The position numbers and the translations under genes are program-made. A model generated the notes under the pieces. It saw nothing but the letters and a program-made list of their open reading frames with translations. It did no database searches and was not told the origin of the DNA. From positions 526,247 through 590,246 of the forward strand of contig WBSF01000007.1 in NCBI GenBank assembly GCA_008923315.1: a stretch of 64,000 bases of DNA, written 5' to 3'. The stretch is from Betaproteobacteria bacterium SCN1 (GTDB lineage: Bacteria > Pseudomonadota > Gammaproteobacteria > Burkholderiales > Thiobacillaceae). Positions 28,625 through 36,735 of this stretch are shown here, one piece after another (position 1 is the stretch's first letter; each line of letters begins with the position of its first letter).

Positions 28625-29251
28625 TCAGCGCAGGCCCTGGATATAGGCCGCCACGGCTTTCATGTCGGCGTCGGTCATCTTGGCTGCGATGGTGCGCATC
28701 ATTTTGGCCGCGTCATTGGAGCGCGTGCCGAGACGGAAGCTGTTCAACTGACTGTAGATGTAGTCGGAGTGCTGACCGGCCAGCCGGGGGAACTGGCTGG
28801 GAACGCCCTTGCCCTGCGGGCCGTGACAGGATGCGCATGCGGGTACTCCCGCGCCCTGTACGCCGCCGCGGAAGATTTTCTGGCCGACCAGCGCCAGTTC
28901 CTGATCCTTGGACGTGCCCGGCTTCGGTTGCTGCATGCTGAAGTAGGCAGCCAGATTCAGCATGTCCTGCGGGGTCAGCGTGGCGACGATGCCACCCATC
29001 ACCGCATTCTTGCGATCGCCGGATTTGAAGTTCGTCAGCTGTTTGTTGAGGTATTCCGCATTCAGGCCGGCGAGGCTGGGGTTGACGGCAGCCGCGCTGT
29101 TGCCGTCCGTGCCGTGGCAGGCGGCGCAGACTTGTGTGACGATGCTCTCGGCGGCTTTGGGGTCACCCTTGCTGGCTGGCGCACCGGCGGGGGCGTTGGC
29201 GAGGGCGGAAGTGGCGACCAGCGCGGCAGCCAGCGTGACGACGAATTTCAT
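28625..29251 (-). CDS. Diheme cytochrome c4
   Basis: A 208-residue periplasmic electron carrier with two class I cytochrome domains. Signal peptide 1-19 (ends ALANA). First heme site CAACH near residue 42, second CASCH near residue 138, each in a half of about 90 residues with a distal Met (for instance AVMGGIV; KMMRTI). Cytochrome c4 donates electrons to cbb3 or aa3 oxidases. GGAG precedes the ATG. It is divergent from engB and followed by resB/ccsB, which mature c-type cytochromes. Confidence 0.93.
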   Translation of the reverse strand: MKFVVTLAAALVATSALANAPAGAPASKGDPKAAESIVTQVCAACHGTDGNSAAAVNPSLAGLNAEYLNKQLTNFKSGDRKNAVMGGIVATLTPQDMLNLAAYFSMQQPKPGTSKDQELALVGQKIFRGGVQGAGVPACASCHGPQGKGVPSQFPRLAGQHSDYIYSQLNSFRLGTRSNDAAKMMRTIAAKMTDADMKAVAAYIQGLR

Positions 29252-29326
29252 GGAAGCTCCTGAAGCTTGCTATATAACGTAAGGATTGCAAATTTTGAGA
29301 AAGTGGGTAGTTTAGCGGCAACTAAT

Positions 29327-29968
29327 ATGACTGCCAAGCCTGTGTTGAACCGCGCCCAATTTCATACCTCGGCCGCGCAATGGCCCGATCTGCCTAGGAG
29401 CCGTGCGGAAGTTGCGTTCGCTGGGCGATCGAATGCGGGAAAATCCAGTGCGATCAATCTGCTCACGCGGCAGAACCGCCTTGCTTTCACGTCGAAAACG
29501 CCCGGCCGCACCCAGTTGATCAATTTTTTCGGGCTGGACGGCGAAACTTTCCTGGTGGATTTGCCCGGCTATGGCTATGCCAAAGTGCCTCCGGAAATCC
29601 GTGCCCGCTGGGAAGATCTGTTATCCCGCTACCTGCAGATGCGGGAACCGCTCGTCGGCATGGTGTTGATCATGGATGCGCGACATCCCTTGACGCCGCT
29701 AGACCAGCGCATGCTCGACTGGTTTCTCCCCACCGGCAAACCGGTTCATATCCTGCTTTCCAAGGCGGATAAATTGTCCGGCAATGCGCGTGCGCTGACC
29801 TTGCGCCAGTTGAAACAGACACTTGCCGGGCATCCGGGGGTTACAGTCCAGCTTTTTTCCAGTTTGTCCCGGCTTGGGCTGGAGGAAGCGGGCGCCAAAA
29901 TAGAAGAATGGTTGGCCGCAGAACCGCGCAGCGAATGCGAGCCCGTGGCTGCGGGCGAAACCCGGTGA
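29327..29968 (+). CDS. engB: Ribosome-biogenesis GTPase EngB/YihA
   Basis: A 213-residue essential TrmE-Era-EngA-type GTPase for large-subunit assembly. G1 is GRSNAGKSS near residue 32, G2 around KTPGRTQ, G3 DLPGYG, G4 SKAD (LLSKADKLS), G5 SSLS near the end. The ATG at 29327 is family-typical, in preference to the upstream TTG-like start region. Divergent from the cytochrome c4 gene, an arrangement conserved in beta-proteobacteria. Confidence 0.95.
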   Translation: MTAKPVLNRAQFHTSAAQWPDLPRSRAEVAFAGRSNAGKSSAINLLTRQNRLAFTSKTPGRTQLINFFGLDGETFLVDLPGYGYAKVPPEIRARWEDLLSRYLQMREPLVGMVLIMDARHPLTPLDQRMLDWFLPTGKPVHILLSKADKLSGNARALTLRQLKQTLAGHPGVTVQLFSSLSRLGLEEAGAKIEEWLAAEPRSECEPVAAGETR

Positions 29969-29982
29969 GCAAGGAAATAAAA

Positions 29983-30040
29983 AGGCCCCGACCAAGGGAA
30001 GGGATCGGGGCCAAAATGCCTTAAGGGGATTAAGGCATCC
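29983..30040 (+). terminator. Two successive hairpins between engB and hemB
   Basis: Hairpin 1 has arms GGCCCCGA (29984-29991) and TCGGGGCC (30005-30012); hairpin 2 has arms ATGCCTTAA (30016-30024) and TTAAGGCAT (30030-30038). Neither has a long T-run. They may terminate engB or stabilise the hemB leader. Confidence 0.55.
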
Positions 30041-30124
30041 CGCTCAGGGAGGAGAAGCGGGAGACGATGCAAACCGTCTGTCGTATGGAGGGGCACGTCG
30101 GGGAATAGTTCCGTGCCCGGGTGA

Positions 30125-31153
<1,029 letters not shown>

Positions 31154-31233
31154 CCTTAATTTTCAGGCGTTTCGTGTCGTTAACCTGAACAAGAGAACCG
31201 GACTCCGACGGACGGCACCCCAAGGAGTGTGAC

Positions 31234-32016
31234 ATGGCGTACAACCTCAAAAATCTGTTTGCAGGCCGCCGCCAGACGGTGGCGGACGATTTCGACAAAA
31301 CAATCGTGAATATCCTGAGCCCGTACAGGCTCAAGGATTTGTGTCCGACCATGCGCGATGCACCGAATACCCAGGAAGACAATCTGGGCGAGCAGCTGTT
31401 CAAGATCCGGCTTGCGCAATCCGATGCGACGCGCAGCGCGGCCACCATGCTGGTCCAAAAACGTTATGCCTGGCGCGGCTACAATGCAGGAGAAATCAGA
31501 AAAGAGCCCAACCGCATTACCCTGCTGGCGCATCTGGGCGACGAGATTGTCGGCAGTCTCAATATCGGTTACGACTCGCCGGAAGGGCTCTGCGCGGACG
31601 AGCGCTATCACGAAGAAATCGAGGCGTTGCGGGCGCAAGGCTGCAACCTGGGTGAAATCACCAAACTGGCCATCGACGAAAACCGGGGCAACAAACAGGT
31701 GCTCGCCGGCATGATCAATATCGCCTATCTCTATGGCCTGCTGCACGGCGTGACGGATGCCGTGATCGAAGTGACGCCGCGACACCGGCCGTTCTATGAG
31801 CGCATGCTCGATTTCAAACAGATCGCGGGCGAGCGGTATTACGCCGCATCGAGCACCGACGTCGTGCTGATGCACATCAAGCTCGCCCACATCACCGAAC
31901 GCATCGAGGCGGTAGGCGGCAAGGGCACGGATTGCAAGGATCGCAGTATCTATCCCTATTTCTTTCCACCCGGTGACCAGAAAGGCATCATGCACCGGCT
32001 CGAAATCGGAACCTGA
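31234..32016 (+). CDS. FeeM-like N-acyl amino acid synthase (autoinducer-synthase fold)
   Basis: A 260-residue cytoplasmic protein resembling N-acyl amino acid synthases (FeeM/NasY) or the related PEP-CTERM/exosortase-associated acyltransferases. Seen: an N-terminal segment RLAQSDATRSAATMLVQKRYAWRG (residues about 65-85, like the conserved substrate-entry region), NRITLLAHLGDEIVGSLN, then GCNLGEITKLAIDENRG (about 136-152) and VTPRHRPFYERMLDF (about 182-197). These match the GNAT-like core which binds acyl-ACP. Expected reaction: acyl-ACP plus an amino acid gives an N-acyl amino acid. AAGGAG lies before the ATG. The ThiF-like gene begins 2 nt after its stop. Confidence 0.82.
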   Translation: MAYNLKNLFAGRRQTVADDFDKTIVNILSPYRLKDLCPTMRDAPNTQEDNLGEQLFKIRLAQSDATRSAATMLVQKRYAWRGYNAGEIRKEPNRITLLAHLGDEIVGSLNIGYDSPEGLCADERYHEEIEALRAQGCNLGEITKLAIDENRGNKQVLAGMINIAYLYGLLHGVTDAVIEVTPRHRPFYERMLDFKQIAGERYYAASSTDVVLMHIKLAHITERIEAVGGKGTDCKDRSIYPYFFPPGDQKGIMHRLEIGT

Positions 32017-32018
32017 GG

Positions 32019-32873
32019 ATGTTTGATTACGACGAGGCTTTTTCCCGCAACCTCGGGTGGTTGACGCCGGACGAACAGACGCGCATGCGGCGTGCCCGCG
32101 TGGCCGTAGCCGGTATGGGCGGTGCAGGCGGCGTGCATGTCCAGGGGCTGGCCCGGCTTGGTGTGGGGGCGTTCAATCTGACCGATTTCGACCATTTCGA
32201 GCTGGCCAATTTCAACCGGCAGGCGGGCGCGGCGATGTCCACCATCGGTCAGCCCAAGGTCGAGGTCATGCGTGCGTTCGCGCTCGACGTGAATCCCGAA
32301 TGCGATGTGCGGGTTTTCGGTGAAGGACTGAATGCCGGCAATCTTGGCGATTATCTGGAGGGTGTCGACGTGCTGATCGACGCCATCGACTTCTTTGCCA
32401 ACGATCTCCGGCCTCTGCTGTATCAGGAAGCCCGCGCGCGGGGCATTCCCGTTGTGTGTTCGGCCCCCTTGGCGGCGGGCGCTTCGCTGATCGTTTTCCT
32501 GCCCGGCGGCATGCCGTTCGAAGCGTATTTCGGTTTCGACGGATGCGACGACGTGACCCGGGCGGTGCGCTTTCTGGTCGGCATGTCGCCCCGTCTGCCG
32601 CAACGGCATTACCTTGCCTATCCCGAGATCGTCGATTTCGTCAAACGGCGCGTGCCTTCGCTGGGCATGGGGTGTCAATTTACGGCGGGCATGGCTGCAA
32701 CGGCCACGATGAAACTGCTGCTGGGGCGGGGGCCTGTCGCGGGGGCGCCCATCACGCACCAGTACGACGCCTATCTCGGGCGGCACTATCGATGCTGGCG
32801 TCCGGGGGGCTACCGCAACCCACTGCAGAAGCTGGCCGAACGCATCGTGATTTCGCGGCTCGACATGGAGTAA
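32019..32873 (+). CDS. ThiF/E1-like adenylyltransferase
   Basis: A 284-residue E1-like protein. The ATP-binding loop is GMGGAGG at 33-39, the catalytic NFNRQ arginine motif at 64-68 (SNLNRQ in MoeB), PKVE with the conserved Lys near 80, and the acidic IDAIDFF near 121-127. These residues activate a carboxylate as acyl-adenylate in ThiF, MoeB, MccB and TcdA. The CxxC zinc pairs of MoeB/ThiF were not seen, and no rhodanese or ubiquitin-like partner is nearby. It starts 2 nt after the FeeM-like stop. A substrate formed by that synthase is a plausible target, but unproven. Confidence 0.85.
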   Translation: MFDYDEAFSRNLGWLTPDEQTRMRRARVAVAGMGGAGGVHVQGLARLGVGAFNLTDFDHFELANFNRQAGAAMSTIGQPKVEVMRAFALDVNPECDVRVFGEGLNAGNLGDYLEGVDVLIDAIDFFANDLRPLLYQEARARGIPVVCSAPLAAGASLIVFLPGGMPFEAYFGFDGCDDVTRAVRFLVGMSPRLPQRHYLAYPEIVDFVKRRVPSLGMGCQFTAGMAATATMKLLLGRGPVAGAPITHQYDAYLGRHYRCWRPGGYRNPLQKLAERIVISRLDME

Positions 32874-32925
32874 TGCATTGAGCGGGGCATACCTGACAAG
32901 GCGGCCGGCGTAAAACGGAAATAAA

Positions 32926-32953
32926 AAAACCGCGCATTGCTGCGCGGTTTTTG
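32926..32953. terminator. Bidirectional terminator between the ThiF-like and PEP-CTERM genes
   Basis: Stem AACCGCGCA (32928-32936), loop TTGC, TGCGCGGTT (32941-32949), with A-run on the left and T-run on the right, so it can terminate from both sides of this convergent pair. Confidence 0.9.
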
Positions 32954-32971
32954 TTGCGCGAAGAACCTGGA

Positions 32972-33724
32972 TCAGGCTTTCTTGGCGCGGCGGCTCAGGC
33001 CCAGACCGACCAGACCCAGACCCAGCAGGGCAAGAGTGGCGGGCTCGGGAACCTGCGAGTCGCCCTTCACTTCGTTGGTGCCGTAATGGGTCGCGACGAT
33101 CACACCATCGTTGACGATGGGCGAGTTAAGCGGCTGGAACGAGGAGGTGTAGGTCAGATCGGCGTCGCCGGGCTGGCCGTTGGTGTCCAGGTAGGCCGCA
33201 GCCAGACCGCCTACGACGTCAAAGTAGCCCACACCCTGACCGCTTGCACCGTTATCGTTCGGAATGGTCACAGAACCGGCGAGTGTGGTCGTACCACCCA
33301 AGTAGGAACTGTTGCCGACCAGCGACAGCCACAGGGTGCCGTCGGTAGCGGTAGATTTGTTGGTGGCGTCGAACGCAGTGTAGCCGACAGCCGCCGTGTC
33401 CTGAACGTAGACGTTCAGCCAGCCGCCGGTCGCGGTGAAGTTGAAGCCAGCGGAAGTCAGCGTGTAGCCGCCAAATTCATAGGTCAGTTGGCAGGTCGCG
33501 CAGAATGCGCCATTGGCGTTGACGGCGGTGATCTGGCCGTAGCCGGAGAAAGTATCGCCAACATTCAGGGCGATGGTTTCATACAGGTTGGTTTGCGAGC
33601 TGAAATCGAAGAACGGATCGTCCGGATTCCAGGTAACGCCGCCGACGGTCAACGCATGGGCCGATGCGCCGAAAGCCAGAGCGGACGCTGCGACCAGGCT
33701 GGCGGTGAGTTGCTTGAGTTTCAT
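32972..33724 (-). CDS. PEP-CTERM sorting-domain protein 1
   Basis: A 250-residue secreted protein. Signal peptide 1-24 (ASALAFGASAHA). The body is beta-rich and Gly/Thr-rich with an FCATC motif near residue 75. The C-terminal PEP-CTERM signal starts with VPEPATLALLG, continues as a hydrophobic helix and ends in a basic cluster (SRRAKKA); exosortase XrtA is expected to cleave it. AAGGAG precedes the ATG. A sigma-54 element and PrsR-box candidate lie upstream. The ligand or role of the body is not recognisable; such proteins associate with exopolysaccharide or floc matrix. Confidence 0.9.
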   Translation of the reverse strand: MKLKQLTASLVAASALAFGASAHALTVGGVTWNPDDPFFDFSSQTNLYETIALNVGDTFSGYGQITAVNANGAFCATCQLTYEFGGYTLTSAGFNFTATGGWLNVYVQDTAAVGYTAFDATNKSTATDGTLWLSLVGNSSYLGGTTTLAGSVTIPNDNGASGQGVGYFDVVGGLAAAYLDTNGQPGDADLTYTSSFQPLNSPIVNDGVIVATHYGTNEVKGDSQVPEPATLALLGLGLVGLGLSRRAKKA

Positions 33725-33802
33725 TTCATCACTCCTTGCTTTGTGAGGTGGGTACTGCTTTTCGGGTTTCGATTTGTTTGGGCTTGTCGCCGTGCCCAAT
33801 AC

Positions 33803-33820
33803 AAAGCATGGGGTGTGCCA
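33803..33820 (-). promoter_or_regulatory. Sigma-54 -24/-12 promoter of PEP-CTERM gene 1
   Basis: On the minus strand TGGCACACCCCATGCTT: GG and GC dinucleotides separated by 10 nt, exactly the -24/-12 spacing. The gene starts about 80 bp downstream. Confidence 0.8.
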
Positions 33821-33842
33821 GAAAATAAAATCAAAATTAAAT

Positions 33843-33899
33843 CAATTGGTTATTGGTATGTGCCCTTGGGTGGCGAGCCGGGCTGTAAAGTTTATCGAC
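33843..33899 (-). promoter_or_regulatory. Candidate PrsR-binding region of PEP-CTERM gene 1
   Basis: Box 1 GTCGATAAACTTTACA (33899-33884) and box 2 AATAACCAATTG (33854-33843), 65-80 and 24-35 bp upstream of the -24 element. Both recur, with nearly the same mutual spacing, upstream of PEP-CTERM gene 2. Confidence 0.6.
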
Positions 33900-33926
33900 A
33901 GGCGCGGGATGGGGGTTGGGATGCCT

Positions 33927-36704
33927 TTACAGTTTACCCAGCTCACCTTGAATCGCTGGGGTAAGCGGAGAATGCGGGGCGTCTCGCAGCAGGCGTTCCA
34001 GTTCCTTGCGTGCGGCGGTTGGGTCTCCGGCACGCGCCAGGGCGACGGCGTGATGGTAACGGACGTTTTCGTTGCGGGGCAGTGTGGCGATGGCTTTGCG
34101 GAGCTGTTCGAGTCCGCGCTGGACTTCGCCTTGTTCTACCAGTATCCAGCCGACAGTGTCCTGGATGGCCGGATTGTTCGGGTCGAGCTTCAGTGCCTGC
34201 TCGGCGGTTGTACGGGCGCGTGAATCGCCCAGGCGCTGGTAGAGGCCGGCGAGGTTGTTGAGCGCGATGGCGTTGCCCGGCATGCGCTGGATGATGTGCT
34301 GGTAGGTTGCAATGGCCTCCCGATTCCTGCCGGCGGCCATCTGGGTTTCGGCGAGGTAGCCACGCGCGACCATGTCATCCGGGCGACCGTTGATCCAGGT
34401 GGTCAGATAGCGGTCGGCGTCCTGGATTCGGCCCGCCAGGGCAAGCGCACGGTGCAGTTTGATCGCGACAGGGGTGTCCGGAGCGATAGATTGCGATTTT
34501 TCGAAGAATTTAACAGCAAGATCGGGTTTTTTGAGGCTGAGTTGAATGTCGCCTTCACGCTCGTACCCCAACGCGCTCGTGGGGTGTGCGGACTGAATCC
34601 GGCGAGCGAGTTCCAGCGCCTTGTCGGGGTGGTTCTGCCGCATTTCGAGGCGCAGCATGACATCGAGTAGTTGCGGGTGGTTCGGGGTGGATTTCAGGCC
34701 CTTTTCCAGCGTGTTGCGGGCATCGGCCAGCCGGTTACCCGCGGTCTGCGCATAAGCGAGCTTGATGAGTGCCTCGGGGGACTGGTCGGCCAGCTGTGCC
34801 AGTTTGGTATAGGTGCTGGTCGCGCTGGTGCGATCCTGGGTGGCCATCTGGGCCGAGCCCAGCAAGTCGAGTGCAGCAGGATTGTTTGGATTGGCGTTGA
34901 CGGCCTCATTGGCGATGGCCAGCGCGCGCTGGGACTCGTTCCGGGCCAGATAACGACGAACCAGGATGGCGCGCGGCTGGAGCGCCTCAGGGTGGGCTTT
35001 GGCGGCTTTCTCCAGCCATTCCAGCGAGGCGGCTTCCTGTTTGTTGGCGGCGGCCAGTTCGGCGAGTGCGAGCATGGCCTGCAGGTTGTTCCGGTCCTTG
35101 TCGAGCATGCGCTCGAAACGCTGGCGGGCCGCGTCGGGTTTTTTGTCGGCAAGGTCGAGCTGGGCCAGTGCCATGGCAGCCGGATAGAAGGTCGGCGTGA
35201 TCGACAGGGCATCTTCAAAATACTTGCGTGCCGCGGTCGTATCGGATTTGCCCAGATAGGCGTTACCGCGCATGGTCTGCAGCATCGCGTTTTTGGGCAG
35301 TTTCCGGCCGAGTGCGTCGATGGCGGAAAGCGCCCTGTCGAATTCCTTGAGGTCGAGCAGGGTCATGACCAGCAACACGTCGGCGCGATGTTCACCCGCG
35401 TCCATGGCAGCGGCCTTGCTCAGCTCGGCGATGGCGGCCTGATTGTCGCCCGCAGCCAGATGGCTGATGCCGAGCTGGGTCTGGATATCGGTGCTTTTCG
35501 GGTCGAGTGCGGCGGCCCGCTGGAAATAGGCCGTTGCCTTGTCCGAGTCGCCTTTGAGCAGCAGGGCCTGGCCCGCCAGGGACAGGGTCGAGGCATCCGG
35601 GTTGTCCGCGGCGAGCAGAGGGGCCAGGGCGCCCAGGCTCTTGTCCGGTTGATTCAGCTTGATCTGGGTGGCGGCAAGCACGCGGATCGCATAGGCGTTG
35701 CGCGGAAAGCGTTCGAGGTAGCGGTTCAGATAGGTTTCGGCCTGCTGGTAGGCGCCCGTCGCATAGGAGGTGGACCCGGCAAGCAGGATGCCGGGCATGT
35801 AATCGGGCGCGAATTTCAGGAGTTCCTGAACGCCGTCCTGCGCGGCCGGGTAGTTTTTCTGCTCGAACTCGAGCATGGCCCGCAAGTAGCGGGCCGCCGT
35901 CGATTTGCTTGCGCGCTTGTTGATCTGTTCGATGTCATGCCTGGCGGCATCGAGCTGCCCCAGCGCCATGTAGACCGTGGATCGGCTTTCCAGCGCTTCC
36001 AGATGGTTGGGGTCGACGCGCAACGCCTGGGTATAGGCGGCAACCGCGCTTTCACGGCGCTTTCCGAACAATTCGAGGTTGCCGATCAGGACCCAGGTCT
36101 GCGCTTCGCGATCCTTGAGTTTCAGGGCGGCGTCGAGCCAGGCCCGCGACTTGGCCGGATCGTTGTCGAGCAGGGCGCACTGGGCAAGTCCCCAGTAGGT
36201 CGGGACATTGCCGGCGTCGACGTCCATCGATTTCTGGTACAGCGCACAGGCATCCTTGACATTGCGCTGGTTGAACAACGCGTCGGCCCGCAACTGGTAA
36301 ATGCGTGCGGTGTTGAGTTTCGAAGTTTTTTCGCTGGGCTGGATTTCGTCCAGCACCTGCTTGTATTCGCCCATCATCATCAGCGCTTCGCCCAGAAGGG
36401 GCTTGAGCGTTTCCTGCGATACGCCGTGCTTGCCGGCCTGGCGCAATTCCTTCTCGGCTTCCGCGCCCTGGCCCAGCTTCAGATAGATCTGGCCAAGCAG
36501 CAGGCGGGCCTGCGCGTTGTCCGGGCTCTTCTGGACCGCGTTCTTGAGCTCCACCACGCTGCTGCGAAGCTTGCCCTGATCCTCGAAATCCTTGGCGCGC
36601 TGGATGTGTTCCGGCACCGTGAGCCTGGAAGTGTTGTCGCAGCCGGGCAGGGCGAACGAAGCCCAGGCGAGCGCGAGGGCGAATACGAGACGGTTGGGGA
36701 TCAT
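33927..36704 (-). CDS. prsT: PEP-CTERM system TPR-repeat lipoprotein PrsT (copy 1)
   Basis: A 925-residue lipoprotein: signal peptide with lipobox LPGC near residue 22, then about 20 or more TPR units across the whole length (for example AEAEKELRQAG, GQIYLKLGQGAEAEKEL). The family (TIGR02917 type) is the periplasmic component of the PEP-CTERM/XrtA EPS system, probably holding EPS enzymes or PEP-CTERM clients. Start ATG 36704 gives the conserved MIPNRL-lipobox N-terminus; an upstream extension is antisense-like. It lies directly downstream of copy 2 (31 bp). Confidence 0.9.
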   Translation of the reverse strand: MIPNRLVFALALAWASFALPGCDNTSRLTVPEHIQRAKDFEDQGKLRSSVVELKNAVQKSPDNAQARLLLGQIYLKLGQGAEAEKELRQAGKHGVSQETLKPLLGEALMMMGEYKQVLDEIQPSEKTSKLNTARIYQLRADALFNQRNVKDACALYQKSMDVDAGNVPTYWGLAQCALLDNDPAKSRAWLDAALKLKDREAQTWVLIGNLELFGKRRESAVAAYTQALRVDPNHLEALESRSTVYMALGQLDAARHDIEQINKRASKSTAARYLRAMLEFEQKNYPAAQDGVQELLKFAPDYMPGILLAGSTSYATGAYQQAETYLNRYLERFPRNAYAIRVLAATQIKLNQPDKSLGALAPLLAADNPDASTLSLAGQALLLKGDSDKATAYFQRAAALDPKSTDIQTQLGISHLAAGDNQAAIAELSKAAAMDAGEHRADVLLVMTLLDLKEFDRALSAIDALGRKLPKNAMLQTMRGNAYLGKSDTTAARKYFEDALSITPTFYPAAMALAQLDLADKKPDAARQRFERMLDKDRNNLQAMLALAELAAANKQEAASLEWLEKAAKAHPEALQPRAILVRRYLARNESQRALAIANEAVNANPNNPAALDLLGSAQMATQDRTSATSTYTKLAQLADQSPEALIKLAYAQTAGNRLADARNTLEKGLKSTPNHPQLLDVMLRLEMRQNHPDKALELARRIQSAHPTSALGYEREGDIQLSLKKPDLAVKFFEKSQSIAPDTPVAIKLHRALALAGRIQDADRYLTTWINGRPDDMVARGYLAETQMAAGRNREAIATYQHIIQRMPGNAIALNNLAGLYQRLGDSRARTTAEQALKLDPNNPAIQDTVGWILVEQGEVQRGLEQLRKAIATLPRNENVRYHHAVALARAGDPTAARKELERLLRDAPHSPLTPAIQGELGKL

Positions 36705-36735
36705 GGTCGGGCGCCTGGAGTGGGATCGTTGAACG

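Noticed and set aside
33724-33799. Upstream extension of PEP-CTERM protein 1 (in-frame to 33799)
   Set aside because: AAGGAG lies before ATG 33724 and the signal peptide begins there; the extension overlaps the promoter downstream region.
33924-33932. CTTTACA half-match to box 1 at the prsT stop
   Set aside because: Only 7 bp, no GTCG half and inside the prsT end.
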